A stretch of 64,000 nucleotides of DNA from Cordylochernes scorpioides (GCA_030710605.1 CP092875.1:69185529-69249528), one strand, 5' to 3'. Shown: positions 9,337-20,790, numbered from the stretch's first letter. Translations and numbers: made by a program. Notes: generated by a model from the sequence alone, not told the origin.

Positions 9337-10559
9337 GTAGGTATCTATTAAAATTATTATTTGATTAGATTATGAGTAAAATATGTCAGGTATCAAGGGA
9401 AAATTATCTTTTCAAAACATTTTAATATCGTGTCCATATCAGTGAAAATTCTGGGAAAAACTACAAAGCCATTTATTGAAAGAATATCTATTCGGCGCAC
9501 TTCCTTCACTCACCTCTTCAGAGTAAAGTAGTTTCTCAAGAAATCGCGAGGTCTTCTCGAGATCAACATTTATCTTCAGAGAACCGAGCTCTCTAGTGGG
9601 AGTAGACTTAGGTCAGAAGGACATCCCGGGTAGTTGGCGACTTCTGTACGCTCCAGGAACCTGGGTTACTTAAATAAATAATAATAGTGGGAGTCTCGAG
9701 GAGGCGGCTCAGGAGAAGCTGCCGTAATTGACCATGTATAGGTTATATTGTTGCATCATGATTAATGCGCGTATTTTAAAAATTATTTATAATATTACTT
9801 TTAATATATTTAAAATTTAAATTATATATTTATTTATTTTTATAAAACAGATTATTACTTTAAAATATTATGTACTATAAAACATTTGTATTTTGATACT
9901 TTAAATACCCCACCTGATTTAAACTTTGATGTGATAAATAAAGAGATATTCTAGGTGCTACCTAAATATATAGTTGTCTTATTATTGACTGGTTTAACCT
10001 TGTAGAATGGTTGAGGCACGTTCTGGAAAGATGCAAGACGCGTCTGAGGAGAAAATCAAGACTGAAGAATCTTCCAAACCGCAGCCTGGTGCAACAATAT
10101 ACACTCATAGACTCTACAATGGCCATCCCTGATTGTATAGCCTTTTCTATTTAGAAGGTTGTTGGCTTTGTGTTCATAGATATTATCAGTTTTTCAGGCC
10201 GAGATAAAACGGAATAGCCATGAAAACCACCTGAAACGCCACCATATGATTTTATCGAGTTATTTAAGTTATTAATATTTTGAAACTTTACCTTTTGTAC
10301 GTATATTTCATTAATATATATATTTAGATCAGAGAGTACAGCACATTAGATACAGTAAAACTTCACATGAACGACCAATATGATGATCAAAAACGTATTT
10401 GAGCGACCACTTATTTGCGCAATTTATTTCTTAATATTAAAATTGATATGACCTGATCATTTCCGGCTTCTAGGAAATAACTGCAGTATCTTGAGAGATT
10501 TTCTACTGTATCTAGGATTCTCCATTCGATGATTAAACAGATGTGTGTGGATGTTCCAG

Positions 10560-10776
10560 ACTGTCCAGCTCAATATCGAGTATGAGCTAGGAGACGAAAT
10601 CCGGTGCAGATTCAACAGCCTGGCGCTCTCTTTCGACTCCGGCAATGCCGAGCTCTCTTGTACAAGAAAGAGCTCCAAGACATTTGACTTCAAATCCAAC
10701 GTCCACATCAATTTAGCTGTGGAAGGAGACCGTCTCGGCGAAGGCTTTAGAGCCGTTGTGACTTTCATCCCACCAA
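10560..10776 (+). CDS. Gene 1 exon: CUB domain, C-terminal half
   Basis: Acceptor TTCCAG before 10560 (phase 0), donor GTAAGT at 10777 (phase 1), 217 nt. Encodes TVQLNIEYELGD.. with the second CUB cysteine pair (EIRC and AELSC) and the closing GEGFRAVVTF, the CUB C-terminal strand signature. The gene 2 exon 58245-58461 is exactly the same length. Confidence 0.85.
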
Positions 10777-10949
10777 GTAAGTTCTTTCACATCTACTGAT
10801 AGTTTTAAATGGCATTACGACATGTTCCTCAAGGTTGGGTGGATTAATCGCAGCACCTTGAATATTTTTAAAATGAAGAAAACTGTTAAGAAATGATCAG
10901 TTTTAAAGACATCAATCACCAAAGTATGTATAGAGATTGTAGCTGAGCT

Positions 10950-11560
10950 CGAAAAGGAAAATCCTTCAAAGGAAATAATATAAGTAAATAATAAGATCCT
11001 TAAAGGTTATTCAAGTGATATCAGAGTAGTAGATGATCATATTTTGGATTTCCTATTGGAAGAAAAGGATACTCAAGAAAATGAACTGGAAGACAGACTC
11101 GAAACTTAAGAGAAATTTGTGAGGAAAATTGGATTAGAATTGAATATAGAAAAGTTACTTTATCATTTTATAAGTGGATCTGATGTGGTTGGAAGTATTT
11201 GTAGCGCCAACGCTAATGAGGCATCTAGAGCCAATAAATTGCCAAAATTGGAATTCACAAAGTACGATGGATTGACATTAAATGGCTGAGCTGGTGGCCT
11301 AATTTTGAGAAGATTCATAATGATTCTAGCTTATTGAGAGAGGAAAAATTTCAATACTTGGTTCAGTCCATGAAGCTAAACACTATAGCAGGAAGATTGG
11401 TGACTAGTTACCCCCTGACAGTGGCAAATTATCCAATGGTAATCGCCTCTTTGAAAGATCGTTTCGGTGACAACGGTGATCCTGACAGAAGTAATGAATT
11501 ATGCGAAAAAGTAAAAATGATACCCTATTATCACAAACCAAACTGAAATATAATCCAAGA
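10950..11560 (+). pseudogene. BEL/Pao gag remnant
   Basis: Conceptual translation in more than one frame gives NKLPKLEFTKYDG, then REEKFQYLVQSM, then TVANYPMVIASLKDRFG. These are the characteristic blocks of BEL/Pao gag (LPKLxLPKF, KFxYL, NYxxAIxxLxxRFG). The longest clean stretch is 11334-11546. A stop and a frame change around 11287-11300 break the frame. It sits in the CUB-LDLa intron of gene 1 and no LTR was recognised near it. Confidence 0.65.
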
Positions 11561-11871
11561 CTGAAATGGTTTTCCTTGCTCAACAATATTGAGAAAGACT
11601 ACGATAGCACACTATATGATTTCACTGGATTTTCATCAGAGTTATTAATTATTTTTTTTACATTTTAATCTCATAATTTTCTAATTGCCTACGTTACAAT
11701 TTAGAAGAAGAAAGAAAGAAGGAAGGAGATTAAAAATATAAAAATCATAAAAGAATATTGTAGCGAAGCATTTATTTTTTTACACTTTTATTAACAGAGA
11801 ATCATTTTTTATTCTTATATTTTGCTACTCTGTGACTTTGAGGTTAAAACCTTGTTGTTCTTGTGTCGCAG

Positions 11872-11979
11872 AGGTTTGTCCAGAGTTTAAATGTGACAAC
11901 GACCGGTGCGTACAATGGAACAAACGATGCGACATGCATGACGACTGCAAGGATGGCTCGGATGAGAAGGACTGTCCTC
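11872..11979 (+). CDS. Gene 1 exon: LDL-receptor class A repeat
   Basis: 108 nt, phase 1 to phase 1, acceptor GTCGCAG and donor GTAAGT. Encodes a complete LDLa module: six cysteines and the calcium-binding acidic end [11 protein letters not shown]. Paralogous exon at 61303-61410 has the same length. A single phase 1-1 exon is the usual form for shuffled LDLa modules. Confidence 0.92.
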
Positions 11980-12220
11980 GTAAGTCTTCTGGACTTCTGA
12001 TAACTAGAACCTTCAGATTATTTTGGGATATCAATCCCGTGACTTTTTCTTGATCTCAAAACTATATTCTAACTTATTTTGCATATTACCCATCTAAAAT
12101 AAACCATAAAAATATTTATATGAATCTCCAATTTTAGGAAACGTACTAAGTTGAACCGGCTGTATTGATAACAGCCTTAGAATAATTTTTAACGCTTTGC
12201 CAAATGTTTTAATTTTTGTT

Positions 12221-12308
12221 CGCTCCTGACGAGGACAAAAGATTTTTGTCGAAAAGTCGAGATAATAAAAAGATTTACTGGCCGAAGTATTTTTATTTTC
12301 AAGAAATA
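12221..12308 (+). ncRNA. Hammerhead-like repeat, family 1 copy c (stem III changed)
   Basis: CTGACGA (12226-12232), perfect stem II GACAAAA/TTTTGTC, GAAA (12251-12254), then AGTC in place of CGTC, so the self-complementary ACGU of stem III is lost. Shared tail ends TCAAGAAAT. It follows the gene 1 LDLa exon in the same intron. Confidence 0.55.
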
Positions 12309-12737
12309 TGAATGCCGGCCAGGCAGCCTCTATCTTTACGATATTAAAAAAAACGTTTAACAAAAAGAAATACACACTTTTCGCATGAAAATGGCGCCTA
12401 AACGATGTACTATTTATTGAAAGTCCATCTTTATACATTTCTGAAAAGTTCATTATTCAGTATAGCAGAATCATGATAAAGATCAAGTGTTAACCCTGAT
12501 GGAGTAACAACTATATCACCGACCAAAAAGGTTTTGTAGCCAATTACAAATGATATTTCTTTGCGCCCTCACAGCAGCTCAAGTAAAGATGAATAAAATG
12601 AAGCTTTCGGAATGACTGTTTGCTATTTTTTATTTATGATTTTATTAGTTAGTCAAAAACGGAATGAAATCGCCTACATTAATTAAGACTTAGGTATTAA
12701 TGCTGTAAATGAACGCGCCACTAGCTATTGGTTCCAG

Positions 12738-12845
12738 AAGTTCAAGTCGGAGCAGATCTGTCGTTTTGCCGAGCGTTCTTCAACGGCCGGTCTTCGATGT
12801 TGGACGATACATCCCTGGTTGTAGAGGACAAGAGCTTTGCATGTG
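12738..12845 (+). CDS. Candidate extra exon of gene 1 (unassigned domain)
   Basis: An open stretch with acceptor GTTCCAG and donor GTGAG, 108 nt, phase 1-1, so it could be included or skipped without changing the frame between LDLa and protease exons. It encodes 36 residues with two cysteines (LSFCRAFFNG..., KSFACG). It does not resemble an LDLa module. The corresponding gene 2 intron (61411-61710) is only 300 bp and has no such exon. It could be a gene-1-specific cassette, part of a nested gene fragment, or chance. Confidence 0.4.
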
Positions 12846-13084
12846 GTGAGATTGCCAAATTTTTCATGGTTTCTGATATAAAAAAAAACATTCAAACTTC
12901 ACCTCATCCTTTAATTACTGAAGTTGGACATGTAGGTAATCCACAACTTACAACCTTTATCTCAAAGAGAGAGATATCTATTACGTCTTCTTTACTAGAA
13001 AAAATGCGAATGGTTAAGGACATCCTGCAGTTAACAATCTTAAATGGGGTTTTGAAAAGAGTTTACAATTTGAGAAAAAGTAAG

Positions 13085-14020
13085 GGAGATTGAGATTGAA
13101 ACTGATTTATTACCATGTTTATAATATTATATATGGTTAATTACAAAATTGAATAAATACGAATAAATAAGATTATATAATGATAAATATAGGAATAAAT
13201 AGATATAAATATATAAAAATAATTGATAAATATACATATATAAGGAGAGAGAGAGATCATTGTGGGGTAAAAAGTACAATATAAAAAAAGGATACCTCTT
13301 CTGATATTGCAACTGAATGTTGCTGATGGCCCAATGCCATCTCTCGAAGATCCAGAACAGTAAATCCTAGGGCAGGTCACAGGATACGAAAGATTCCTGT
13401 AGAAAGGATCGCACTTCTTGGCAACACCTATATATGTGCCTGAATGTCTCGTTTTGATTCCAGTTCACCCAGGATATGTAATGGGGCACGTCCACGGTGT
13501 TATAACAGTGCGGCACCAGCTTACTAACAGAATGCGCCTGAAGCCTTGCCCAGTTCGGTCCCCGGAGCGCTCTGACTTGTGTGGCAGGTGATGGTTGCCG
13601 CTGATCCCTGGGAGACGACCGTCTTCACCACGTGCTCCACTTATTAGATAGAAATGGCATCCTCTCGTAGATAATGGAAGAAAGCCTCTAATTGTCACGC
13701 GTCCGAGAACTCAGCACGCGCTAGAGCAAATGCACCATTGGAAAAGTTTATATATTCGTCTGTAGCTAGCGTTCAGGAGCTTGTTGCCTCTACGACGCAG
13801 GGCCAGAAAGTTTTCAAGATGTAGAACCCAGTGGTTCAACAAAGGACGTTAGTGGCGTCCTCCCAGAAGCTCAGAATTCTCCTTCTCCTCGGTAAGAGCC
13901 AGATTTCAGGATTCTGTAGGGAAAGAAAGAGATGTTGGTAATGCGAAGGACGCTCAATTATGTGCGAAAGAAGAAAACCAGGATAACGAGATTGCAATCA
14001 GTGACCGACGCCATGTGAGA
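13085..14020. repeat. Repeat-derived intron sequence, family C fragment plus unassigned GC-richer block
   Basis: 13085-13260 is AT-rich and matches 20510-20760. 13290-13350 carries the family C blocks TGAATGTTGCTGATGGC and GCCATCTCTCG. 13360-14020 is GC-richer and unassigned; its open frames are short and show no known domain. Confidence 0.4.
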
Positions 14021-14024
14021 ATAT

Positions 14025-14248
14025 TGTCGCGGAGATAAATAAAGCAAGGGCAAATTTGGGAATAAATAATTTATTACAAGGGGTATTTGTAGGGAGAGAG
14101 AGTTTTGTACAACTTACCCAAGTTAAAAGTTAATCCTAATGAACGGCGCTAGCCACCGTCCCGTTTTCCTTATTTACATATCAGCTTTCCCCCTCCCGGG
14201 GTCCAGGGATGATTGACAGTTGTCCCATCTGGATGGAGCTATTTGACA
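14025..14248 (-). repeat. Gypsy 3' LTR
   Basis: 224 bp, TG...CA ends on the plus strand as written. Four differences from the other LTR. Confidence 0.9.
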
Positions 14249-14283
14249 TTACTCCCTCTTTAGAAAAAACAGCGACCCGCTGA

Positions 14284-17200
14284 TTAGCTTGTCTCAGCCC
14301 TTGTTCTGGAAGGAAATCTATCACGGCCTGTGTTCCCTAGCAGAATGGAATGTTGCTCTTCAGGGTCCAGGTAGGGCTTCATCCGAATGACATGAACGAT
14401 ATCCTTGGATTTCCGTGATCGCGGAGACGGGTCCACGGGCTCTACTTCATACGTAACTTCTGAAAGCTTCTTGGTCACCTTGTAGGGACCGAAGTATCTC
14501 TTCAGTAGCTTTTCTGAGAGCCCTACTTTTCGGATGGGAGTAAAAACCCACACAAGATCATCCTTCTGGTAATAGACTGGAGTATGTTTCTGGTCGTAAA
14601 GTCTACGGTCTTTCGCCTGTGATTGTAGAAGGCGTGATCGGGAGAGTTGACGCGCTTCCTCAGCTCTGGTCACAAGTTCCCCAACGTAGTCGTCAGAGAT
14701 CTCATCTGGTAGGTAGGGTAGTACGGCATCGATGTAGGTCTCGGCCTCGCGGGCGTGGACAAGAAAGAACGGAGTGTAGCCGGTCGCCTCCTGTTTAGCA
14801 GTGTTGTAAGCAAAAGTCACGTAGGGTAAAACTTGGTCCCAGTCCTTCTGCTTGACACCTGTGTACATGGACAACATGTCTCCCAGAGTTTTGTTGAACC
14901 TTTCAGTCAGGCCGTTGGTCTGGGGATGGTAGGCCGTTGTAAATCTGTGCACAATTCCGCACAGAGCATTGATCTCTTTTATTACTTGAGAAATGAAATT
15001 TCTTCCGCGATCTGTTATCATTTCTCTAGGAGCTCCATGCTTCAAGATAACATCTTCAACCAGGAACTTAGCTGTTTCGATTGCTCCTCCGTCTGGGATC
15101 GCTTTCGTTATGGCATACCTTGTCATATAATCGGTGCACACAATGATCCAACGGTTTCCATCTTTAGAAACTGGAAATCTTCCAAGGAGATCGACCCCGA
15201 CCTTATAGAATGGCTTTTCTACGGGCGGTATGGATACAAGTTGTCCAGCCGGACGTCGAGGTAATTTCTTCCTTCGTTGACACTCCCGACAATGGCTTAC
15301 ATATTGGCGAACAGTTCTATAAAGGCCAGGCCAATAGAATCGTTTCTTGACTTTGTCATACGTTCGGGCGAAACCCAAATGCCCAGCTGTAGGAGCGTCA
15401 TGTAAATCTGCCATAACTTCCGATCTTAAGTGCTTAGGGATCATCATAAGCCAGGGTCTTCCAGTTGTGCTATAGTTTTTCTTGTATAATATGCCGTCGA
15501 TAATGCTGAATTCCTTTCTGGTGTAGCCCGAGTTTAAATTATCGATTATTTTAGCTAAATCCGGGTCTTTAGTCTGCTCTATATCGACGTTGGTTAGTGA
15601 CATCACAGCACTTGGTGGATCGTTCTCAAGCGGGCTCCTTGACAGACAATCGGCATCCTTATATTTGCGTCCGCTCTTGTAGATAACGGTCACGTCAAAT
15701 TCTTGCAACTTCAGCGCCCATCTGGCCAAACGGCCAGAAGGATCTTTCTGCCCTACCAACCAACATAGAGAATGATGGTCAGTGACAACCGTGAATGGTC
15801 GACCAAACAAATATGGGCGGAATTTGCTAATAGACCAGACTAGGGCAAGGCATTCTTTTTCCGTTGTAGAATAGTTATTTTCAGCCTTTGTCAAGCTTCT
15901 AGATGCATAAGCTATAGGCCGCTTCTTTCCACCTTGTATTTGTAGAAGAACAGCTCCAATATCATGTCCGCTTGCATACGTGTGTAGATGGGTATCAGCG
16001 GATTCATCAAAGTGTCCTAAGACAGGCTCTGAAATTAGAGCTGTTTTAAGGACTTCAAACGCTTTCTCTTGAGCTGCATCCCAATAAAATTGTTTTTCAG
16101 TCATCAGTAGGTCATACAAAGATCTAGCTTTGTCGGCAAAGTTCTCAATAAATCTTCGGTAATAGGAACATAATCCAAGAACGCTCCTCAGTTCAGAGAT
16201 ATTCCTTGGCCTCGGAAATTTAGAGACGGCTTCAACTTTATCTGGATCTGGATGAATTCCATTGGCGTCAACAAGGTGTCCCAAAATCTTTATCCTCCTT
16301 GATCCAAAAAGACACTTTTTATGGTTCAAGCTTAGTCCAGCTTTCTGGATGCAGCTTAATACAAGTTGTAGACGATGTAGATGTTCCTCAAAGGTAGGTG
16401 CGTAAACTCCGATGTCGTCCAGGTAGCAAAGGCACATGTTCCATTTAAGACTGCCCAGAACACTATCTATCATCCTTTCAAACGTTGCTGGAGCGTTACA
16501 AAGACCGAAAGGCATTACTTGGAATTCATACAACCCATCTGGAGTGATGAAAGCAGTTTTCTCCCTGTCTTTTTCGTCCACTTAAATCTGCCAATACCCG
16601 GACCGAAGATCCATTGTGGAGAAGTAACTAGAGCCGGCTAAACTATCCAAGGCATCGTCAATGCGTGGCAGAGGGTAAACATCTTTTTTTGTTATCTTAT
16701 TTATAATCGACGGTAATCTACGCAGAATCTCCAGGTCCCGTCTTTCTTTCGAACTAGAATAACTGGAGATGACCAAGGACTTTCAGAGGGCTTCACGATG
16801 TGATTTTCAATCATCTTGTTCACTTCATCTTGAATTAGTCGTCGTTCACTTGGTGCTACTCTATAGGGCCTCTGTTTGATAGGAGAGTGGTCTCCTGTGT
16901 TTATCTTGTGCTTCACAGTACTGGTGGGCTTAATAGAAGTACTCCCAAAGTCAAATATGTCGATAAACTCGTCAAGGCATGAAACAAGCTGTAACCTTTG
17001 AATTTCAGACAGCCCTGGATCTAGAGTAAGGTTTATCTTCTGTGACCATTCACGTGACTTTAGCTGCGTTTCTTGTAACTTATCGCTGGATTCAATAAGA
17101 CTGCAGATATTCTCATTCTCATAACTTTCCATGGTGCACATATTCATTCCTGATGGAATCAGTTGCGGCCAAGACGCTCCATTCGCCACCCAAATGCTAC

Positions 17201-17729
17201 CTCGGCCGTGTCGAAATGTAACCAATGAGTTTGGTATAAGAACTTCTTTTCTTAATAATAAGCCCTTAGAAGTTGAGACTAAAACATCTCTAACACCGCA
17301 TACTTCTTCGTTTATAACACTGATCTTCTTTATTGATTTAGGCGGGATGACAAAGTCGTCGGAAGCAAACAATCTCTGGTTTTCCTCCTCTCGAGATACC
17401 AGGACGGAGGTTTCCCCGAGATGGAGTTCATTTCTGCCACAATCAATGACGGCTTCGGTGGCCTTGAAGAAGTCCCATCCGAATATGATGTCATGGCTGC
17501 ATTCCACCATAACAACGAATTCAAAGGATATCTTCAGACCATTAACTTCTATGTTCAGGACACATTTTCCTAGGGTCTCTATTAAATTTTTATTTGCGGC
17601 TTTAAGAATGGGACCTGGTTCTTTGAAGAGAGGTGTCTTTAGTTCGCGTCGAAATTTGTCTGAAATAACAGAAAAGTCGGCTCCTGAATCCACCAATGCT
17701 TTAATTTTGCGTCCATTTATTTCGACCAT
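14284..17729 (-). pseudogene. pol: Gypsy pol: protease, RT, RNase H, integrase, with one frameshift and one stop
   Basis: In order on the minus strand: aspartic protease (LVDSGADFSVIS, encoded near 17690); RT ([11 protein letters not shown] up to 16701; then [12 protein letters not shown]; then PFGLCNAPATFERM and YLDDI, the YxDD site); RNase H with VVTDHHSLCWL; integrase with HHCC zinc region (HLGF...HCRECQRRK), catalytic D-D-E (VGVDLLGRF, TDRGRNF, QTNGLTERFN) and a GPYKV C-terminal motif. The frame breaks at about 16698-16706, where an apparent 2-base TA gain shifts the frame. A TAA at 16582-16584 then interrupts RT just after the WQI block. From 16581 to 14284 the frame is open for 765 codons. 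Pol lies in the -1 frame relative to gag and is open upstream of 17729 into the gag overlap. Confidence 0.9.
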
Positions 17730-17815
17730 AACAAAATTTTCTTTTAATTTAGCGGCGATATACCCTGGAGGATTTTCCTCAATGGCGACCTCACCCCCGT
17801 TAGAAGCCGCTCCAC

Positions 17816-18970
17816 TTAGTTTTTCACATTCTGAGGCTTGGGAGAACGGCTGAAACGACGGGTTGGCGACTGGGATTGTCTTCGGGCTGGCGACCTTGCG
17901 CGGCTTGGATGTGGGGAAGAGCTCCGGTAGAAGTACGTCGAGGTTTGGGGCGTTACATATTCGTCGTCGGCGTCATATCTCGGGGGTCGACTCGAAAATC
18001 CAACATTTCTTCCTTCTCCGCCATTCCTTGTCCTGGCTTCAGCGAAGACCTGCCGTCGTTCCCTACAATAACGGACGACATGTCCGGGTCGTCCGCAGTG
18101 GAAGCAGATAGGTTTGTCGTCGTTGCTTCTCCAATGTTCCGTCTTCCTGGGTTGGGTTGGTCGGTCGATATTATAATAGGGCGTTCGTGGTTGTTGTTGT
18201 ACCACGTTGACTTGTGGTCTGGTAGGTTGTAGAGCACGGCTGACCTCTTCCCTCACAGTCTGTTCCAGGGCGTTCACCTCTCGGAGAGGATTGATCACTT
18301 CAGGTGCTGAGAAAACCTTTTGTATCTCTTCTCTAACGATGCGGCGAATTAAGCCGGCCAAGTCGTCTGAGTCGTCAACACACGAAATGGGCATTACGTT
18401 TGACAACCTGGTGAATTTCGTACGGCCGATCCGGCGCTGCTTGACGGTTGTCAGATGACGGCAGAACTTCAGGATCTCATCTACCGTCTGTATGTCTTTC
18501 GCCACCAATACCTGGTATGTGTCCTCCGAAATTCCCTTTATAATGTGAGCAACTATCTCACCTTCTTCCATGCGAGGGTTCACCTGGTGGCAGAGACTAA
18601 GAATCTCCTGGATGTATGACTCGCTGGATTCTTCGGCCTTCTGTGCTCTTGACTTCAGAACTTCCTCGGCGCGTCGAGCAGAATCCTCCTGCAGTCCGAA
18701 CACACCGCGGAATGCGTCTTCAAAGCTTCTCCACGAGTTGAGTGATTCTTCGTTATTATCAAACCACCTTCCAGCAGTTCCGTTCAAGTAAAATACGACG
18801 TTGGCAAGCTTCATGGTCTCGTCCCATCTGTTGTACTTCGAAACTCTCTCGTACTCTTTCAACCACTGTCCAGGGTTTATATTTCCATCTCCAGAAAAGG
18901 TAGAAGGATCTCGTTGGCGTTGACAAGGGAGGTGGGATCCGTTAACAGTAGGTCTGTGGTCGTCTTCCAT
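17816..18970 (-). CDS. gag: Gypsy gag
   Basis: Start chosen at the ATG at 18970 (MEDDHRP), just inside the 5' LTR; the frame is also open upstream. Contains a capsid-like region (FSGDGNINPGQWLKEYE, WFDNNEESLNSWRSFEDAF), one CCHC zinc knuckle (CFHCGRPGHVVRYC) about 80 residues from the end, and an Arg/Ser-rich tail (SPARRQSQSPTRRFSRSP). GAAAAAC at 17819-17825 lies directly before the stop at 17816-17818, where pol is read in -1; this is a candidate frameshift site, not a canonical heptamer. Confidence 0.9.
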   Translation of the reverse strand: MEDDHRPTVNGSHLPCQRQRDPSTFSGDGNINPGQWLKEYERVSKYNRWDETMKLANVVFYLNGTAGRWFDNNEESLNSWRSFEDAFRGVFGLQEDSARRAEEVLKSRAQKAEESSESYIQEILSLCHQVNPRMEEGEIVAHIIKGISEDTYQVLVAKDIQTVDEILKFCRHLTTVKQRRIGRTKFTRLSNVMPISCVDDSDDLAGLIRRIVREEIQKVFSAPEVINPLREVNALEQTVREEVSRALQPTRPQVNVVQQQPRTPYYNIDRPTQPRKTEHWRSNDDKPICFHCGRPGHVVRYCRERRQVFAEARTRNGGEGRNVGFSSRPPRYDADDEYVTPQTSTYFYRSSSPHPSRARSPARRQSQSPTRRFSRSPKPQNVKN

Positions 18971-19070
18971 TTCTATTCGTTGTGGCAAAGGTTGAAGAAT
19001 TGGTTCACGTCCCTGTAGACGTCGACTTCTTCGAAGTTCCGTCACGCTACCCAGCGTCTCCACCAAAATA

Positions 19071-19294
19071 TGTCGCGGAAATAAATAAAGCAAGGGCAAA
19101 TTTGGGAATAAATAATTTATTACAAGGGGTATTTGTAGGGAGAGAGAGTTTTGTACAACTTACCCAAGTTAAAAGTTAATCCTAATGAACGGCGTTAGCC
19201 ACCGTCCCGTTTTCCTTATTTACATATCAGCTTCCCCCCTCCCGGGGTCCAGGGATGATTGACAGTTGTCCCATCTGAATGGAGCTATTTGACA
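19071..19294 (-). repeat. Gypsy 5' LTR
   Basis: 224 bp, same termini as the 3' LTR. Followed by ATAT, matching the four bases before 14025. Confidence 0.9.
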
Positions 19295-20044
19295 ATATAT
19301 CACCCTGGGATAGGCTGTTCAGTCAATAACAAGAAGACTCAATGGCGTCGGTACGGATTGAGATTGGAAAGAGAGACCTATACCCTCTTTGAACATCCTT
19401 TTAATTTTTATTTAAAACATATTTTCATAGAATATATTTTCTCTATATATATCTCTTTGAAAGACAATTTAAAAAATGCTCTAAAGTTTTAAAAATCTGT
19501 TAAGAGAACCTTTTTTGATAACCATACTACAACTTATAATGTCATATGTCATAAAGATCTATTTATGGATTGCTCTATTTTCAATACATATACATTTACA
19601 AATGATCAGGTTATATCGAACTAGGTGTATAATGGAATGTCTTTTCTTCATAGTGAGGGAGAGTTCTCACTGATTAATTTTATTTCAATTTCTAAAAGAG
19701 AGAAAAATTTGAGATTTGAAAAATGTTATTGACATCATATAATTCAATGGTAGTATAGATAAAATACAAATATATAAAAATAGATAGTATAAGTAAAGAT
19801 AAAATTGAAAATAAAATAAGAAAATATTTGAAGTTAGGTAAAGTCCAGGAGACTCTCCCAACGACAAAGAGTCCTCTTCCAGACAGTAAGGGGGTTTCAT
19901 GTCCTCCCCTCATCTCAAGGCAGGAGAAAGAACCTGTGTAATAAAAGGAGAGAAAGAGGAGAATTCAAAATGAGCATTTGCACTGTCAGTGTATAATGCC
20001 TAGTCATCCAGGCATTCCTTAATATTCAGATGGAGAAGAGTAAG

Positions 20045-20276
20045 AAATCTGTGTTGAAAAAGGTGTGTGTCCAGACTTCAATGAAATAAATGTGAAGTGC
20101 GGGGATCCCGAGGTGGACGGCAAAGAAGACAACGACCGGATTGTAGGTGGGAACATAGCCGACCCTCTAGCCTGGCCTTGGATGGTGCAGTTCAAGATCC
20201 GGGGGATACATTGGTGTGGAGGCAGCTTGGTCCATCCCCGGTGGGTCCTCACAGCGAAGCACTGCTTCACAGATAA
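20045..20276 (+). CDS. Gene 1 exon: protease activation site and catalytic His
   Basis: Acceptor AGTAAG before 20045 (phase 1) is chosen because the gene 2 paralogue shows the same site and frame; donor GTAAGT at 20277 (phase 2), 232 nt. Encodes [15 protein letters not shown] (a propeptide Cys that can bridge to the catalytic chain), the R|IVGG cleavage site, [13 protein letters not shown] and TAKHC with the catalytic His. Family consensus at the third position is usually Ala (TAAHC); here it is Lys. Confidence 0.88.
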
Positions 20277-20612
20277 GTAAGTAGCACAACAGCACTGGCC
20301 TTAATCCTTGATACAAGTCAAACTCTATATTAACCATATTTCATTGGTGAGAGACTTGGATTAGCTTTGTTAAACCTATTTTCATTATGAGTTTCAAACT
20401 TGATATTCGATGAAATCTTAATATTATTGAAAAAAGTATTAAATCGTGTACATATAACCTGTCATGAGAAATCGCTTAAAAAATTTAGATTTGTCTGGTA
20501 TCTCATGGAGAGAAAGAGAGATTAAAATTGAAACTACTTTATTACATCATTTATATAAGGTGTGTGTTAAATACAGATACAAATGAAAGAATAACATTAT
20601 ATAATGATATAT

Positions 20613-20718
20613 CGTGAAGATTTTTTTTGTTTGCTCCTGACGAGGACAAAAGCTTTTTGTCGAAACGTCGAGGTAATAAAAAGATTTATACTGGCCGAAG
20701 TATCTTTTTTCAAGAAAT
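20613..20718 (+). ncRNA. Hammerhead-like mini-element, family 1 copy d, with 10-bp target duplication
   Basis: AATGATATAT flanks the insert at 20603-20612 and 20719-20728. The roughly 106-bp insert contains CTGACGA (20637-20643), stem II GACAAAA/TTTTTGTC, GAAA (20662-20665), CGTC (20666-20669) and the shared tail ending TCAAGAAAT. This is the best family 1 core and the clearest insertion boundary. Confidence 0.75.
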
Positions 20719-20790
20719 AATGATATATGTGTATAAATAAATATAAATATATAAAATAGGGACAAATATATACATAAATAAAAAAATATA

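Larger units (their letters stand above)
14025..19294 (-). mobile_element. Gypsy/Ty3 LTR retrotransposon, nearly complete
   Basis: The LTRs at 14025-14248 and 19071-19294 are both 224 bp, start TGTCGCGG and end TTTGACA, and differ at four positions by my reading (about 98% identity). ATAT flanks both sides as a 4-bp target duplication. A primer-binding site starting TGGTGGAGACGC follows the 5' LTR after about five bases (read on minus strand below 19071). A purine tract AAAGAGGGAGTAA abuts the 3' LTR at 14249-14262. Gag and Pol are recognisable. It lies antisense in the LDLa-protease intron of gene 1. Two lesions in RT (see pol) make this copy defective. Confidence 0.92.

Noticed and set aside
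12728..13093. The whole 121-codon ORF as an exon
   Set aside because: Only 12738-12845 is bounded by good splice sites; beyond 12846 the sequence becomes AT-rich intron.
17131..17853. 240-codon plus-strand ORF
   Set aside because: It is the antisense shadow of Gypsy protease/RT; no independent motifs.
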